Below are positions 17,048 through 25,273 of a stretch of 64,000 bases of DNA, piece by piece. Numbering within the stretch: the first letter of the stretch is position 1; each line of letters starts with the position of its first letter. Position numbers and translations under genes: made by a program. Location: the NCBI GenBank assembly GCA_963768025.1, contig CAVYGM010000037.1, positions 41,204 through 105,203 of the forward strand, read 5' to 3'. The stretch comes from CAVYGM01 sp963768025 (GTDB lineage Bacteria > Bacteroidota > Bacteroidia > Cytophagales > Spirosomataceae). A model generated the notes under the pieces. It had not been told where the DNA came from and searched no databases. It worked only from the letters and a program-made list of their open reading frames with translations.

Positions 17048-18127
17048 ATGAAAGGAAAACTAACTATATGCTTACTGGGGGCGATGTGCGCGCTAGCCGT
17101 GCAAAGTCAGGCGCAGGAGCGGGGGAAATTTCGAAAGAATCCGAAAATCAAACAAAATACCACCAACACCTACAATCCGAACTTTCCGACCACGGAGCCC
17201 CAGAAGGAACCCGAAGCGGAGTTTAAAGTACAAACTTCCAATCTGAGCTTCCAAAGTCAATTCGAACCTGCCAAACCACTCAACCCCGTGGTAAGCGAGG
17301 ATACGAGCAGCCTTGACGAAGGAGAAAACGAGGTACTGGAGGTGGTTGATTCTATGCAGATTGGCGATGAATGGGTCAAGATTGCCGATTACTTTGTGAT
17401 CTGGGATTCGCGCTCTATCAATCCCTACGGCATGGATCCCCTGGAATTTAACGAAAATATAGATCTGAAGCTATTCGATCCGGCCGAAAATCGCTTCTGG
17501 AACACCCCGGTGGAGGGCCCCAGGGTTACTTCAAATTTTGGCTTTCGCTGGGGTCGATGGCATACCGGCACCGACATTGACCTCGAAACCGGCGACCCTA
17601 TCTACAGTACCTACGACGGCTTGGTGCGTATCGTAGGTTTCGATGGAAGCGGGTACGGGCGGTTCGTGATGGTGAGACATTATAACGGCCTCGAAACACT
17701 CTACGGGCACATGTCCAAGCCTCTGGTTGAATCAGGACAAATCGTAAAGGCGGGGGAAATACTGGGGCTAGGGGGCAGCACCGGCCGCAGCTCGGGCTCC
17801 CACCTGCACTATGAGAACCGGTATGAAGGCAACCCCTTTGATACCAAATACGTTTTTGATTGGGATAACCATCAACTCCGATCCGACCATTTCGTCCTTA
17901 CGTCTAGTGTGTGGGATTATCGGCGTGGCGGTCGCCCATCCAAAAATGAATTTGAGGAAAGCGAAAAACCAGCGTATGTGCGCACCCTACTTTACCGGGT
18001 CAAATCCGGTGAAACACTTTCTTCAATCGCAGGACGTCATGGAACGACTGCCTCGGCTTTGGCTCGCAAGAATAGCATTTCCGTAAATTCAACCTTGCGA
18101 ATTGGTCAAAAGATCCGCATCAAATAA
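17048..18127 (+). CDS. M23 family metallopeptidase with LysM domain
   Basis: 359 residues. A signal peptide ends near residue 25 (LAVQSQAQ). After a low-complexity region, the LytM/M23 zinc peptidase domain lies at about 150-270: WHTGTDIDLETG (His...Asp), GYGRFVMVRHYNGLETLYGHMS and SGSHLHYEN (His-x-His). A C-terminal LysM repeat is at about 313-358 (YRVKSGETLSSIAGRHGTTASALARKN). It likely cleaves peptidoglycan peptides in the periplasm or acts as a cell-division amidase activator. It follows trxB by 47 bases. Confidence 0.92.
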   Translation: MKGKLTICLLGAMCALAVQSQAQERGKFRKNPKIKQNTTNTYNPNFPTTEPQKEPEAEFKVQTSNLSFQSQFEPAKPLNPVVSEDTSSLDEGENEVLEVVDSMQIGDEWVKIADYFVIWDSRSINPYGMDPLEFNENIDLKLFDPAENRFWNTPVEGPRVTSNFGFRWGRWHTGTDIDLETGDPIYSTYDGLVRIVGFDGSGYGRFVMVRHYNGLETLYGHMSKPLVESGQIVKAGEILGLGGSTGRSSGSHLHYENRYEGNPFDTKYVFDWDNHQLRSDHFVLTSSVWDYRRGGRPSKNEFEESEKPAYVRTLLYRVKSGETLSSIAGRHGTTASALARKNSISVNSTLRIGQKIRIK

Positions 18128-18142
18128 TCAACCCCTCTCTGC

Positions 18143-18868
18143 ATGAAACTCGACATTTTGGCCATTGCCGTTCATCCTGATGATGCCGAGTTGGCGTGTT
18201 CGGGCACTCTGATGGGCCAAATGGCTTTGGGGAAACAAGTAGGGATTCTGGATTTGACGAGCGGTGAATTGGGGACCCGCGGCACTCCCGAAGGACGGCT
18301 TATGGAAGCCGCCGAATCAGCCCGGATTATGGGGATTCCTGTAAGGGTGAATGCCGGGATGGCGGATGGATTTTTTAGAAATGATGAACTTCACCAAAAG
18401 AAACTCATTTCCTACATCCGTACCTACCGACCCGACATCGTTCTGGCCAACGCCGTGGATGATCGTCACCCCGATCACGGGAGGGCAGCCCAATTGATCC
18501 TGGAAAGTTGCTTCTATTCGGGCTTACGCCAGATAAAAACCACGGATGCCGATGGCAATGCCCAGGAGGAATGGCGGCCACGCCAGGTTTTTCATTTTAT
18601 CCAGGATAGGTACCTTGCACCTGATTTTGTCGTGGATATTACGCCTTTTTGGGAAAAGAAAAAACAAGCGATGCTGGCATTCAAAAGTCAGTTTTTTGTG
18701 CCGGAATACGACAGCAACGAGCCACAAAGCTATATTTCAAGTCCTGAATTCCTGAATTTTATCGAGGCTAGGGCCGAGGAAATGGGCCATGCCATCGGAG
18801 TTAAATACGGAGAAGGATTCACCACGCACCGAAAGCTGGGAGTTCGGGATCTATCCGTATTCATTTAA
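18143..18868 (+). CDS. bshB1: Bacillithiol biosynthesis deacetylase BshB1
   Basis: 241 residues. A LmbE-type zinc deacetylase that converts GlcNAc-malate to GlcN-malate in bacillithiol synthesis. The family motif AVHPDDAELACSGTL is at the N-terminus and the second metal site is DRHPDHGRAA. Other BshB1 features include LTSGELGTRGTPEGRLMEA and the ending GVKYGEGFTTHRKLGV. Length matches the family. It starts 15 bases after the M23 peptidase gene. Confidence 0.93.
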   Translation: MKLDILAIAVHPDDAELACSGTLMGQMALGKQVGILDLTSGELGTRGTPEGRLMEAAESARIMGIPVRVNAGMADGFFRNDELHQKKLISYIRTYRPDIVLANAVDDRHPDHGRAAQLILESCFYSGLRQIKTTDADGNAQEEWRPRQVFHFIQDRYLAPDFVVDITPFWEKKKQAMLAFKSQFFVPEYDSNEPQSYISSPEFLNFIEARAEEMGHAIGVKYGEGFTTHRKLGVRDLSVFI

Positions 18869-18930
18869 AAGCTGTTTCAGGTATCCGAGCAAGAATTTTT
18901 CCCGATTGGTCAGATTCCTCTGGGCGAATT

Positions 18931-19578
18931 TCAAGGTGAAAGGCGTTCAATAGCCCAGGTAGTTTTCTCGGCATCCAGTTCGTAGGAGAGCCGATCGTGC
19001 AGCCGGTTGGGGCGCCCCTGCCAGAACTCAACTCGGTGCGGCAACACCCGGTACCCTCCCCAGTGCGGCGGTCGGGGAATATCCATCCCCTCAAATTTCT
19101 GTTCATAGGCCGCTAGTTTATCCACCAAAATTTCGCGGTTTGGCAGTACCTCGCTTTGGTTTGACACCCAGGCACCCAGTTGGCTACCTCGGGGACGAAT
19201 GGCAAAATAGTCGTCGGATTCCTGCTGGGTTACGCGTTCAGCACGCCCTTCGATCCGAACTTGTCTCTCTAATTCTACCCAAAAAAATGTAAGCGAAACA
19301 TAGGGATTCACCTCCATATCCTGGCCTTTCTTACTATGGTAGTTTGTATAAAATAAAAACCCCTTCTCATCTAGTTCTTTCAGTAGCACAATGCGGCTAC
19401 TGGGCCGATTATTTGCGTCTACGGTGCTGATATGCATGGCGTTGGGTTCCGGTAGACCGGAGGAAAGAGCCTCCTGAAACCAACGGTGGAATTGTTGCAA
19501 AGGATTGGGTAGAATATCTTTTTCGAGCAGTCCAAGGAGATTGTATTCTTTTCTTAAATCAGCAATATTTTTACTCAT
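18931..19578 (-). CDS. pdxH: Pyridoxamine 5'-phosphate oxidase
   Basis: About 215 residues from ATG at 19578 (MSKNIADLRKEYNLLGLLEKD). The upstream in-frame start at 19620 is less likely. It oxidises PNP or PMP to PLP using FMN. Motifs: PNAMHISTVDANNRPSSRIVLLKELDE, FYTNYHSKKGQD (FMN/PLP contact), RVEGRAERV-like RIEGRAERV, FAIRPRGSQLGAWVSNQS and the C-terminal HRVEFWQGRPNRLHDRL signature. Convergent with bshB1. Confidence 0.95.
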   Translation of the reverse strand: MSKNIADLRKEYNLLGLLEKDILPNPLQQFHRWFQEALSSGLPEPNAMHISTVDANNRPSSRIVLLKELDEKGFLFYTNYHSKKGQDMEVNPYVSLTFFWVELERQVRIEGRAERVTQQESDDYFAIRPRGSQLGAWVSNQSEVLPNREILVDKLAAYEQKFEGMDIPRPPHWGGYRVLPHRVEFWQGRPNRLHDRLSYELDAEKTTWAIERLSP

Positions 19579-19654
19579 GCAATGGGTGAAGTTGAAGGTT
19601 ACTATCACAAATTTAACCATTTCAGATAAAGATTGTTAATTTTGTATTCTGACG

Positions 19655-22106
19655 ATGTACGTAACAACCAATAAAATGGCTCAACAAGAACACGATGCGC
19701 TGAAAGGCAAGGATCAAAATCCATTGATACCAGCTGATGCGAATATCCCTGCAACGGGAGAAGAGGTAACTAAGGATATTCAGGATACAGTGGCAGACCC
19801 GGCTTTTGCCGAAGAGGAAGCGCCATCGGCTGAGCCCACGGCTGGCCTCTCAGAGGTGGAACCGACCGGCGAAACCGAGGTAACCGAAACACTACCGGAG
19901 ATGAAGGAGGAAACGCCCGTATCTATTTCTACCATGGAGGAAGAAGATCCCGAATTGCTTGACCAAGCCTATGAGCTCGCGGAAGCCGCCGCCGATCATG
20001 AGGAGGTACCTTCGGTAGAACCCACATCCACCAGCAATAGTGAGGAAGGAGCCACCGAAGCCGAGTCAAATCCGGAACCAACGCTGGATGAAACGCCCGT
20101 TGCCATTTCGAATATTGAAGAGCCAGAAGTACTAAATAAAGCTTACGAACTTGCCGAGGCAGCCGCCGACCATGCGGACGAACCCGGTACAGCCGATGAG
20201 CCAGAATCGGAAAAGTCAGTTGAGGCAGTTGCGTCCACGGAGTCAGCGGTTTCCGACAAGGTGGTGGATGACGAAACTACCCACGAGCCGGAGGAAGACG
20301 ACGAGGATGATAGCGACGAGACGGAGGATATTGACTACGGTCAGCTTTCCAGGGACGAGCTGATAGGGATCCTCGATACCGAAATAGAAGCCTTATCGGT
20401 AGCGCAGGTATCACCCGGACGTTTCAAAAAGTCGGATGGATTGGTTAAAGAAGTCCGGCCGGTTTTGGATCAGTTGAAAAGGAGTGAATACGAAAGTGCC
20501 CATAAAAAATACATAGCCGACACGGGCTCCGAGGAAGGCTTTGAATTCAAGCACGACGAAAAAACCAGGAGGCTTGAAGATCAAATCAAAGAAATCAAGA
20601 GCAAAAAGAAGGCGTTTTTTCAACACCTTGAAAAAAATAAGGACCAGAATTTTAATCTGAAAACTGAATTGCTGCAACGGCTTCGCGAACTGGTAGATAC
20701 GGACGAAAGTCACGAAACCGGCGCGGCCGACATGAAAAGTAGCTGGGAAGAGTTTAAAAAAATACAGGAACAGTGGAAGCAGGCGGGTAACGTATCCTCT
20801 CCCCATAATGGTACCCTTTGGGCAACGTATAATGCGCTGATTGACCGGTATTTCTCGAATCGGAACATCTATTTTGAACTAAAAGAACTGGACCGAAAGC
20901 GCAACTCCGAGCTCAAAATTGAGTTGTGCGAAAAAATCGAACATCTGGTGGCTACCCTTGAAAATCGGGCCATGTCACGAGAAGTCCTGAACGAAGGGAA
21001 TCAGATTTTCGAGGACTACAAGCACGTTGGCCCGGCACCCCGTGAGGAGCAGGAAGCCCTGTGGCAACGCTTCAAAAAATCATTGGACGCCTTGTACGAT
21101 GCCCGTCGTGCCCAGTACGACGATCAGAAGAAGTCCATGGTGGAGGTATACCAGAACAAATCCAAGGTATACGAAGCCATCATTCCTTATACTACATTTA
21201 CCTCGGGTAGTATCAACGAATGGAATACCAAAACCAGGGAAATCATTGCCTATCAGGAAGCGTGGGTAGCTACCAAAGGCCCTATGCCTCGCGAGGATGG
21301 TAAGCAATTGAGCAAAAAGTTCTGGGCAGCCCTCAAAACCTTTTTCAGTAACAAGGGAGAGTTTTTCAAGCAACTTGAATCGCGCCGGGAGGTCAATCTC
21401 AAAGCCAAAATTGAGCTGTGCGAAGAGGTAGAAAAAATTGTTGAGCTGGGAGAAGACACTGCCGCCAATACCCAACGGGTGATAGAGTTGCAGAAAAAAT
21501 GGAAGACCATCGGCCAAGTACCTGAGAAGTTCAAGGACTCCATTTACCTGCGTTTCAAGAAAGACGTGCGACGCGTATTTTGAGCAAAAGCGTTCTAAGA
21601 ATAAGGATCAGGAAAAAGGCTTTGAAGAAAACCTGGCCGCAAAACAGGATTTGTGCACCCGGATCGAAAAAGCCGCCGCTGATCCGAAGGATTCCACCCT
21701 ATCACATCTCAACGATTTCAAGGAGGAATGGAGCAAGATAGGGTTTGTACCTCGAAAAGATATGCAGCCTATTCAGAAGCGCTATATTGCGGCAATCAAT
21801 GACTACGTAAGCGCAATAGGCAAGCTTTCCAAAGGAGAGAGAGAACAGGTAGTGCTGGAAAGTGAAGTGGAACTCGTTAAAGAAGGTGAAACTAATCGGG
21901 GCCTTTATCGGAAGGAAAGCGATATTCGTCGGAAGGTAAGTCAGCTGGAAAACGATATTGCCCTATGGCAAAACAACATCGAGTTCTTCGCCAAGTCCAA
22001 AACATCGGACAAATTGAAAGCTACCTTTGAGGATAAAATACGGAAAGCAGCGGAGCAATTAGAAGAATTGAAACACCAACTGACTATTATTCAGGAGGCT
22101 ATTTGA
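19655..22106 (+). pseudogene. DUF349 domain protein, one frameshift
   Basis: Frame one runs from ATG at 19655 (or Met at 19676) to a premature stop at 21583; the second frame resumes at once and ends at 22106. One extra A near 21563 explains this, since AAA GCG TGC GAC would continue as ACDAYFEQKRSKNKDQEKGF. Joined, the protein is about 815 residues. The N-terminal 220 residues are acidic and low complexity (many Glu, Pro, Thr). Then several DUF349 helical repeats follow, each with a pattern like SSWEEFKKIQEQWKQAGNV and EKWKTIGQVPEKF. The C-terminus is coiled coil. Function is unknown. The acidic start plus repeats is usual for Bacteroidota DUF349 proteins, so the break is probably a sequence error. 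Confidence 0.8.
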
Positions 22107-22144
22107 TGATGAGGTTAATTGCCTGCAAATTTGTTAAAAATTAG

Positions 22145-22175
22145 TTGCTCAGTAAGATTCATCGTACTACTTTTG
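22145..22175 (+). promoter_or_regulatory. Bacteroidota-type promoter of the tRNA-Thr array
   Basis: TTG at 22145-22147, a 20-nt spacer and TACTTTTG at 22168-22175 exactly match the TTG/TAnnTTTG pattern. Transcription would begin near 22182, before the first broken tRNA-Thr copy. Confidence 0.65.
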
Positions 22176-22186
22176 CACCACGATTT

Positions 22187-22216
22187 CAGAGAAAGGAAAT
22201 CAACCTCCTTTCTCTG
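22187..22216 (+). promoter_or_regulatory. Perfect 10-bp hairpin in the tRNA-Thr leader
   Basis: Arms cagagaaagg (22187-22196) and cctttctctg (22207-22216) with a 10-nt loop. No T run follows, so it is not a standard intrinsic terminator. It would lie at the 5' end of the array transcript. Confidence 0.6.
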
Positions 22217-22227
22217 AATTTCAATAA

Positions 22228-22308
22228 ACCTCCATAGCTCCGCTGCGGTTCGTCGCACGATAGAGCAACTGACCGCGCGACGTCCGCTTGTAATCAGTAG
22301 GTCAGTTG
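22228..22308 (+). pseudogene. Broken tRNA-Thr copy 1, insertions in D loop and anticodon arm
   Basis: Follows the intact tRNA-Thr from the acceptor (CCTCCATAGCTC) to the variable region (TAATCAGTAGGTC), then the T arm is lost (agttggagtaag). Two insertions interrupt it. In the D loop about 15 nt at 22246-22260 (cggttcgtcgcacga) contain stem TCGT, loop CGC, stem ACGA. Before the anticodon loop 14 nt at 22274-22287 (cgcgcgacgtccgc) are added. The 5' base and one D-stem base also differ. Confidence 0.72.
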
Positions 22309-22322
22309 GAGTAAGTAATTAA

Positions 22323-22372
22323 GCCTCCATAGCTCAGCTGCGGTTCGACGTATCGATAGAGCAACTGACTTG
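22323..22372 (+). pseudogene. Broken tRNA-Thr copy 2, D-loop insertion, ends at the anticodon arm
   Basis: Begins GCCTCCATAGCTCAGCTG like the intact gene. About 16 nt at 22341-22356 (cggttcgacgtatcga) replace one G of the D loop and contain stem TCGA, loop CGTA, stem TCGA. It continues TAGAGCAACTGACTT and then diverges, so the anticodon and all 3' parts are absent. Confidence 0.72.
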
Positions 22373-22387
22373 GAGTACCAGAAAGAA

Positions 22388-22460
<73 letters not shown>

Positions 22461-22466
22461 CTTGAA

Positions 22467-22496
22467 AGCTCAAACCGAAAGGTTTGGGCTTTTTTT
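22467..22496 (+). terminator. Intrinsic terminator after tRNA-Thr
   Basis: Stem agctcaaacc with ggtttgggct around a GAAA tetraloop, then seven T. The same terminator is duplicated after each broken 3' copy (22597-22625 and 22726-22754). Confidence 0.88.
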
Positions 22497-22503
22497 GTCA
22501 ATA

Positions 22504-22590
22504 GGTAAAGCAATTAAGCGGAACGCCGCCCGCTTGTAATCAGTAGGTCGTTGCGGGGCGGCCCGTGCCGTTCGATCCCGACTGGGGGCT
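22504..22590 (+). pseudogene. Broken tRNA-Thr copy 3, insertions in anticodon and T arms
   Basis: Lacks the 5' acceptor and D stem. From ggtaaagcaatt the D-arm end is altered, then about 16 nt (gcggaacgccgcccgc, 22518-22533) read as stem GCGG, loop AACG, stem CCGC, tail CCGC. TTGTAATCAGTAGGTCGTTG is intact, followed by 16 nt at 22554-22569 (cggggcggcccgtgcc): stem CGGG, loop GCGG, stem CCCG, tail TGCC. The 3' end GTTCGATCCCGACTGGGGGCT and terminator are intact. Confidence 0.75.
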
Positions 22591-22596
22591 CTTGAA

Positions 22597-22625
22597 AGCT
22601 CAAACCGCAAGGTTTGGGCTTTTTT
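22597..22625 (+). terminator. Duplicated terminator after broken tRNA-Thr copy 3
   Basis: Stem agctcaaacc / ggtttgggct with a GCAA tetraloop and a run of six T. It is a copy of the terminator behind the intact gene with one loop base changed. Confidence 0.85.
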
Positions 22626-22632
22626 GTCAATA

Positions 22633-22719
22633 GGTAAAGCAATTGAGCGGAACGCCGCCCGCTTGTAATCAGTAGGTCGTTGCGGGGCGGCCCGTGCCGT
22701 TCGATCCCGACTGGGGGCT
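22633..22719 (+). pseudogene. Broken tRNA-Thr copy 4, same two insertions as copy 3
   Basis: Second unit of the 129-bp repeat. It carries the same anticodon-arm insertion (gcggaacgccgcccgc, near 22647-22662) and T-arm insertion (22683-22698) as copy 3. It also has the complete 3' acceptor strand. It lacks the 5' half and cannot form a standard tRNA. Confidence 0.75.
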
Positions 22720-22725
22720 CTTGAA

Positions 22726-22754
22726 AGCTCAAACCGAAAGGTTTGGGCTTTTTT
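22726..22754 (+). terminator. Duplicated terminator after broken tRNA-Thr copy 4
   Basis: Same stem agctcaaacc / ggtttgggct with a GAAA loop and six T. Confidence 0.85.
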
Positions 22755-22758
22755 GTAA

Positions 22759-22787
22759 TCTGGTATAGCAGCTGACTTTTAAGGCAT
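22759..22787 (+). pseudogene. Possible tRNA-Lys-like fragment (D and anticodon arms)
   Basis: The stretch TGGTATAGCAGCTGACTTTTAA resembles the D-arm end and anticodon loop (CTTTTAA) of a tRNA-Lys(TTT). Nothing tRNA-like follows. No intact tRNA-Lys lies in the window, so this could be a chance match or a decayed Thr copy. Confidence 0.3.
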
Positions 22788-23022
22788 CAATCCCAAAAGT
22801 TGGGAAGTGTGAAAGAAGGAGATTATCCAATATATGGCATAGTAAGAAGAATAGTTTTCCAAGTACAGAAGTGATACTTATAGTCTCATATATTTAACAG
22901 AGAAAAAGAAATAACATATTGATATTCAAATCATTAAACAGTATATTGTTTCTCGAAAAATGCAACGTTTCCGCCAAGAAATCTGTTCTATATACAGACA
23001 ATCAATCTGACAAAACCTACCT

Positions 23023-23355
23023 ATGAATAAGATAACTAATCAGGACAAATCACAGCTTTTTAAGGTGGCATGGGCGGTGCGATCCGACTGCGAAACGTTC
23101 CCCGAAGCACTTCGGAAAGCCTGGGCTTCCCACAAATTGCAAACTGCTATGAACGAGGGAATCGTTGCATTTCTTTATAAGAAAAAGGACGGTACCTTTC
23201 GCCCGGCAGCCGGTACCTTACAACTCCAGTTGCTTTCGGCAGACTATGCGTCGAAAGGGGAGAGGACACCGCAACCAACGGTATTGACCTACTTCGATGC
23301 CCAACGCATGGACTGGCGCTCCTGCAAGGTGGCCAATCTGCTCTTAGCTGCTTAA
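23023..23355 (+). CDS. DUF2693 (SH3-like beta-barrel) protein
   Basis: 110 residues, no signal peptide. The N-terminal part is basic (QLFKVAWAVRSDCETFPEALRKAWASHKLQ), followed by VAFLYKKKDGTFRPAAGTL and an ending YFDAQRMDWRSCKVANLL. The pattern of reading an aromatic/basic residue, GTL, then a Trp-Arg-Ser-Lys near the end fits DUF2693, small SH3-fold proteins common in Bacteroidota phages and mobile elements. It stands alone about 240 bases after the tRNA-Thr array and has its own terminator. It could be a leftover of an element that once used the tRNA gene as a landing site; this is inference. Confidence 0.65.
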   Translation: MNKITNQDKSQLFKVAWAVRSDCETFPEALRKAWASHKLQTAMNEGIVAFLYKKKDGTFRPAAGTLQLQLLSADYASKGERTPQPTVLTYFDAQRMDWRSCKVANLLLAA

Positions 23356-23376
23356 AATCCCCCACGAACTCGTACC

Positions 23377-23403
23377 AAAAGCCTTCCAAATGGGAGGCTT
23401 TTG
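23377..23403 (+). terminator. Intrinsic terminator after the DUF2693 gene
   Basis: Stem aaaagcc (23377-23383) with ggctttt (23396-23402) plus flanking tcc/gga pairs; the stem ends in T-rich sequence and can work in both directions. Confidence 0.6.
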
Positions 23404-23902
23404 TCCTATACTGTGGTACGGGCTGCCAGCCCGTCATACCCAAACAAAGCTATAAAGAACAACATAATACAATAATTTAAGATTATAACGTGATTATACC
23501 GTTTTATAAAAATTGAAGACGAGTCACAATACACAGAAACAAACGCACATAATCTTCCAAGAATAGGTGACCCGCCAAAAGCCGACGGAAAATGAAAGGC
23601 CCGAGACATAACCCGACTGCTACTTCAAAAACAACAATCGACTACGTACCAAAAAGCCCAACTCTCGCTGGCCCAGCCGCTACCCAGATCCTTTGCGAGA
23701 ACCAAAAACAAGGGACCGACCTTTAGTACTGGATCCTTATAGGCAGCACAAGCTAGCCATTCCCGCCAGGAGTTGCAATTAGGAGGGAAGAAATGAGAAT
23801 AAATACAGTGTTACTGGCACTCCCGGGTTTTTCTGTTAGCTAATAGTCCGATTTTAGCTAATTTAGCGGTTTCGTGAAAAAAATTCTGTTTTAACCTACT
23901 AC
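23404..23902. other. Gene-free stretch of about 500 bases
   Basis: I see no coding frame with family character, no tRNA and no clear repeat here. Sequence is AT-rich at first (cataatacaataatttaag) and mixed later. It may hold the promoter of the nucleoside transporter gene, but no TTG/TAnnTTTG pair stood out. Confidence 0.5.
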
Positions 23903-25141
23903 ATGGAAAGATTTACCGGACTGATCGGAATAGTCCTTATTTTGGGAACCGCCTACGCCCTTTCAAACAATCGTAAAGCCATAAATTATCGTACCGTGGG
24001 AGTTGGCCTTGGTCTTCAGTTTGGTCTGGCGGTCTTTATTCTTAGAACCGAAACCGGGCAGGCAATCTTTCAGTGGTTAGGAGAAAAAGTGCAAAAACTC
24101 CTCTCTTTCTCGGATCAGGGAGCCGATTTTGTATTTGGAACTCTGGTTCGTAGTGACCTGATGCAGAAGGCCTTTGGCCCGGGAAACGACTTTGTTTTCT
24201 TTTTTAAGGTCATCCCCACGATCATTTTTGTGGCTGTGCTTGTCAACATGCTGTACCACCTGGGTATCATGCAACGCGTGGTGGCGATCATCGCCAGGGG
24301 GGTATACTGGCTCATGGGCGTGAGTGGTTCGGAAGCCCTTTCCAACGTAGCCAGCACCTTTGTGGGGCAGGTAGAAGCCCAAATCATGATCAAGCCCTAC
24401 CTGAAAGGCATGACGAACTCGGAGCTTATGGCTTCCATGACGGGTAGTTTTGCCTGCATAGCCGGTGGGGTGATGGCCGTTTACATTTCGCTCGGGGTGC
24501 CTGCTCCTTATCTGATCGCCGCTAGTTTGATGGCGGCGCCGGGAGCGCTCGTTATTTCAAAAATCGTATACCCCGAAACGGAGGTTTCGGAAACCAAAGG
24601 GGCGATTAAACTGGAAATCAAGAAAACCCACGCCAACTTGCTCGACGCCATCGCGGCCGGCGCAAGTGAGGGCCTGAAGGTAGGATTTAACGTCATAGCC
24701 ATGCTGATTGGTTTTATTGCCCTAGTGGGGTTGTTTGACTTCCTGCTGGGAAAGGTTGGGGGTATATTCAGTTTCCCCGAGCTTAGCTTCAACTACCTGT
24801 TAGGAAAGTTCTTCTCGGTATTTGCCTGGGCCATGGGGGTACCTTCGCAGGATGTGGAGACTGCAGGCGCGCTAATGGGTACCAAAATGGTAATCAATGA
24901 ATTTGTGGCCTACCTGGACCTGGTGAAGGTAAAAGATACTCTGGATCCCAAAACCTTGGTGATCACTAGTTTTGCCCTCTGTGGTTTTGCAAATTTCAGT
25001 TCCATCGCCATTCAGGTGGGGGGCATTGGCGAGCTAGCCCCTTCGCGCCGCTCCGACCTGGCCCGCCTTGGCGTTCGGGCGCTGATTTGCGGTACCCTAG
25101 CCTCCTATATGTCCGCTACCTTTGCCGGCCTATTGATGTAA
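23903..25141 (+). CDS. Concentrative nucleoside transporter (NupC/CNT family)
   Basis: 412 residues with about 9-10 membrane helices. CNT family landmarks are the N-terminal LGLQFGLAVFILRTETGQ, KVIPTIIFVAVLVNMLYHLGIMQ, GVSGSEALSNVASTFVGQVEAQIMIKPYL (GxSGxEs and GQTEA-like motif), the NEFVAYLDL motif and CGFANFSSIAIQVGGIGELAPSRRSDLARLG. It imports nucleosides with sodium or protons across the inner membrane. Monocistronic; its end shares a bidirectional terminator with sppA. Confidence 0.94.
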   Translation: MERFTGLIGIVLILGTAYALSNNRKAINYRTVGVGLGLQFGLAVFILRTETGQAIFQWLGEKVQKLLSFSDQGADFVFGTLVRSDLMQKAFGPGNDFVFFFKVIPTIIFVAVLVNMLYHLGIMQRVVAIIARGVYWLMGVSGSEALSNVASTFVGQVEAQIMIKPYLKGMTNSELMASMTGSFACIAGGVMAVYISLGVPAPYLIAASLMAAPGALVISKIVYPETEVSETKGAIKLEIKKTHANLLDAIAAGASEGLKVGFNVIAMLIGFIALVGLFDFLLGKVGGIFSFPELSFNYLLGKFFSVFAWAMGVPSQDVETAGALMGTKMVINEFVAYLDLVKVKDTLDPKTLVITSFALCGFANFSSIAIQVGGIGELAPSRRSDLARLGVRALICGTLASYMSATFAGLLM

Positions 25142-25160
25142 AACCAGCCATAAAGAATAT

Positions 25161-25197
25161 AAAAAAAACAGCCAGGAGCACTCCTGGCTGTTTTTTT
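25161..25197. terminator. Bidirectional intrinsic terminator
   Basis: Stem acagccaggag with ctcctggctgt, tiny loop, A run before and T run after. It serves the nucleoside transporter (+) and possibly sppA (-), whose stop lies 77 bases away. Confidence 0.85.
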
Positions 25198-25273
25198 GCT
25201 TTTAAAGAATGGGGGGAGAAGCAAGTGGAAATGAAACCGATGTTCTATTCCCCAAAGCTAAATGTCCTGAAAA

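Larger units (their letters stand above)
22497..22754 (+). repeat. Tandem 129-bp repeat, two units: broken tRNA-Thr 3' part plus terminator
   Basis: Two units begin at gtcaataggtaaagcaatt (22497 and 22626) and end at the T run of the terminator. They differ by few bases (attaagcgg/attgagcgg; loop GCAA/GAAA). Each unit holds the anticodon and T arms of tRNA-Thr with two insertions. The second unit is followed by unrelated sequence. The high identity implies recent duplication. Confidence 0.85.

Noticed and set aside
18931..19620. pdxH starting at 19620
   Set aside because: The extra 14 residues (MVKFVIVTFNFTHC) are not family-like, while Met at 19578 begins the conserved N-terminus.
22514..22732. 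Minus-strand 72-residue frame with an internal repeat
   Set aside because: It is the complement of the duplicated tRNA-Thr fragments and has no protein character.
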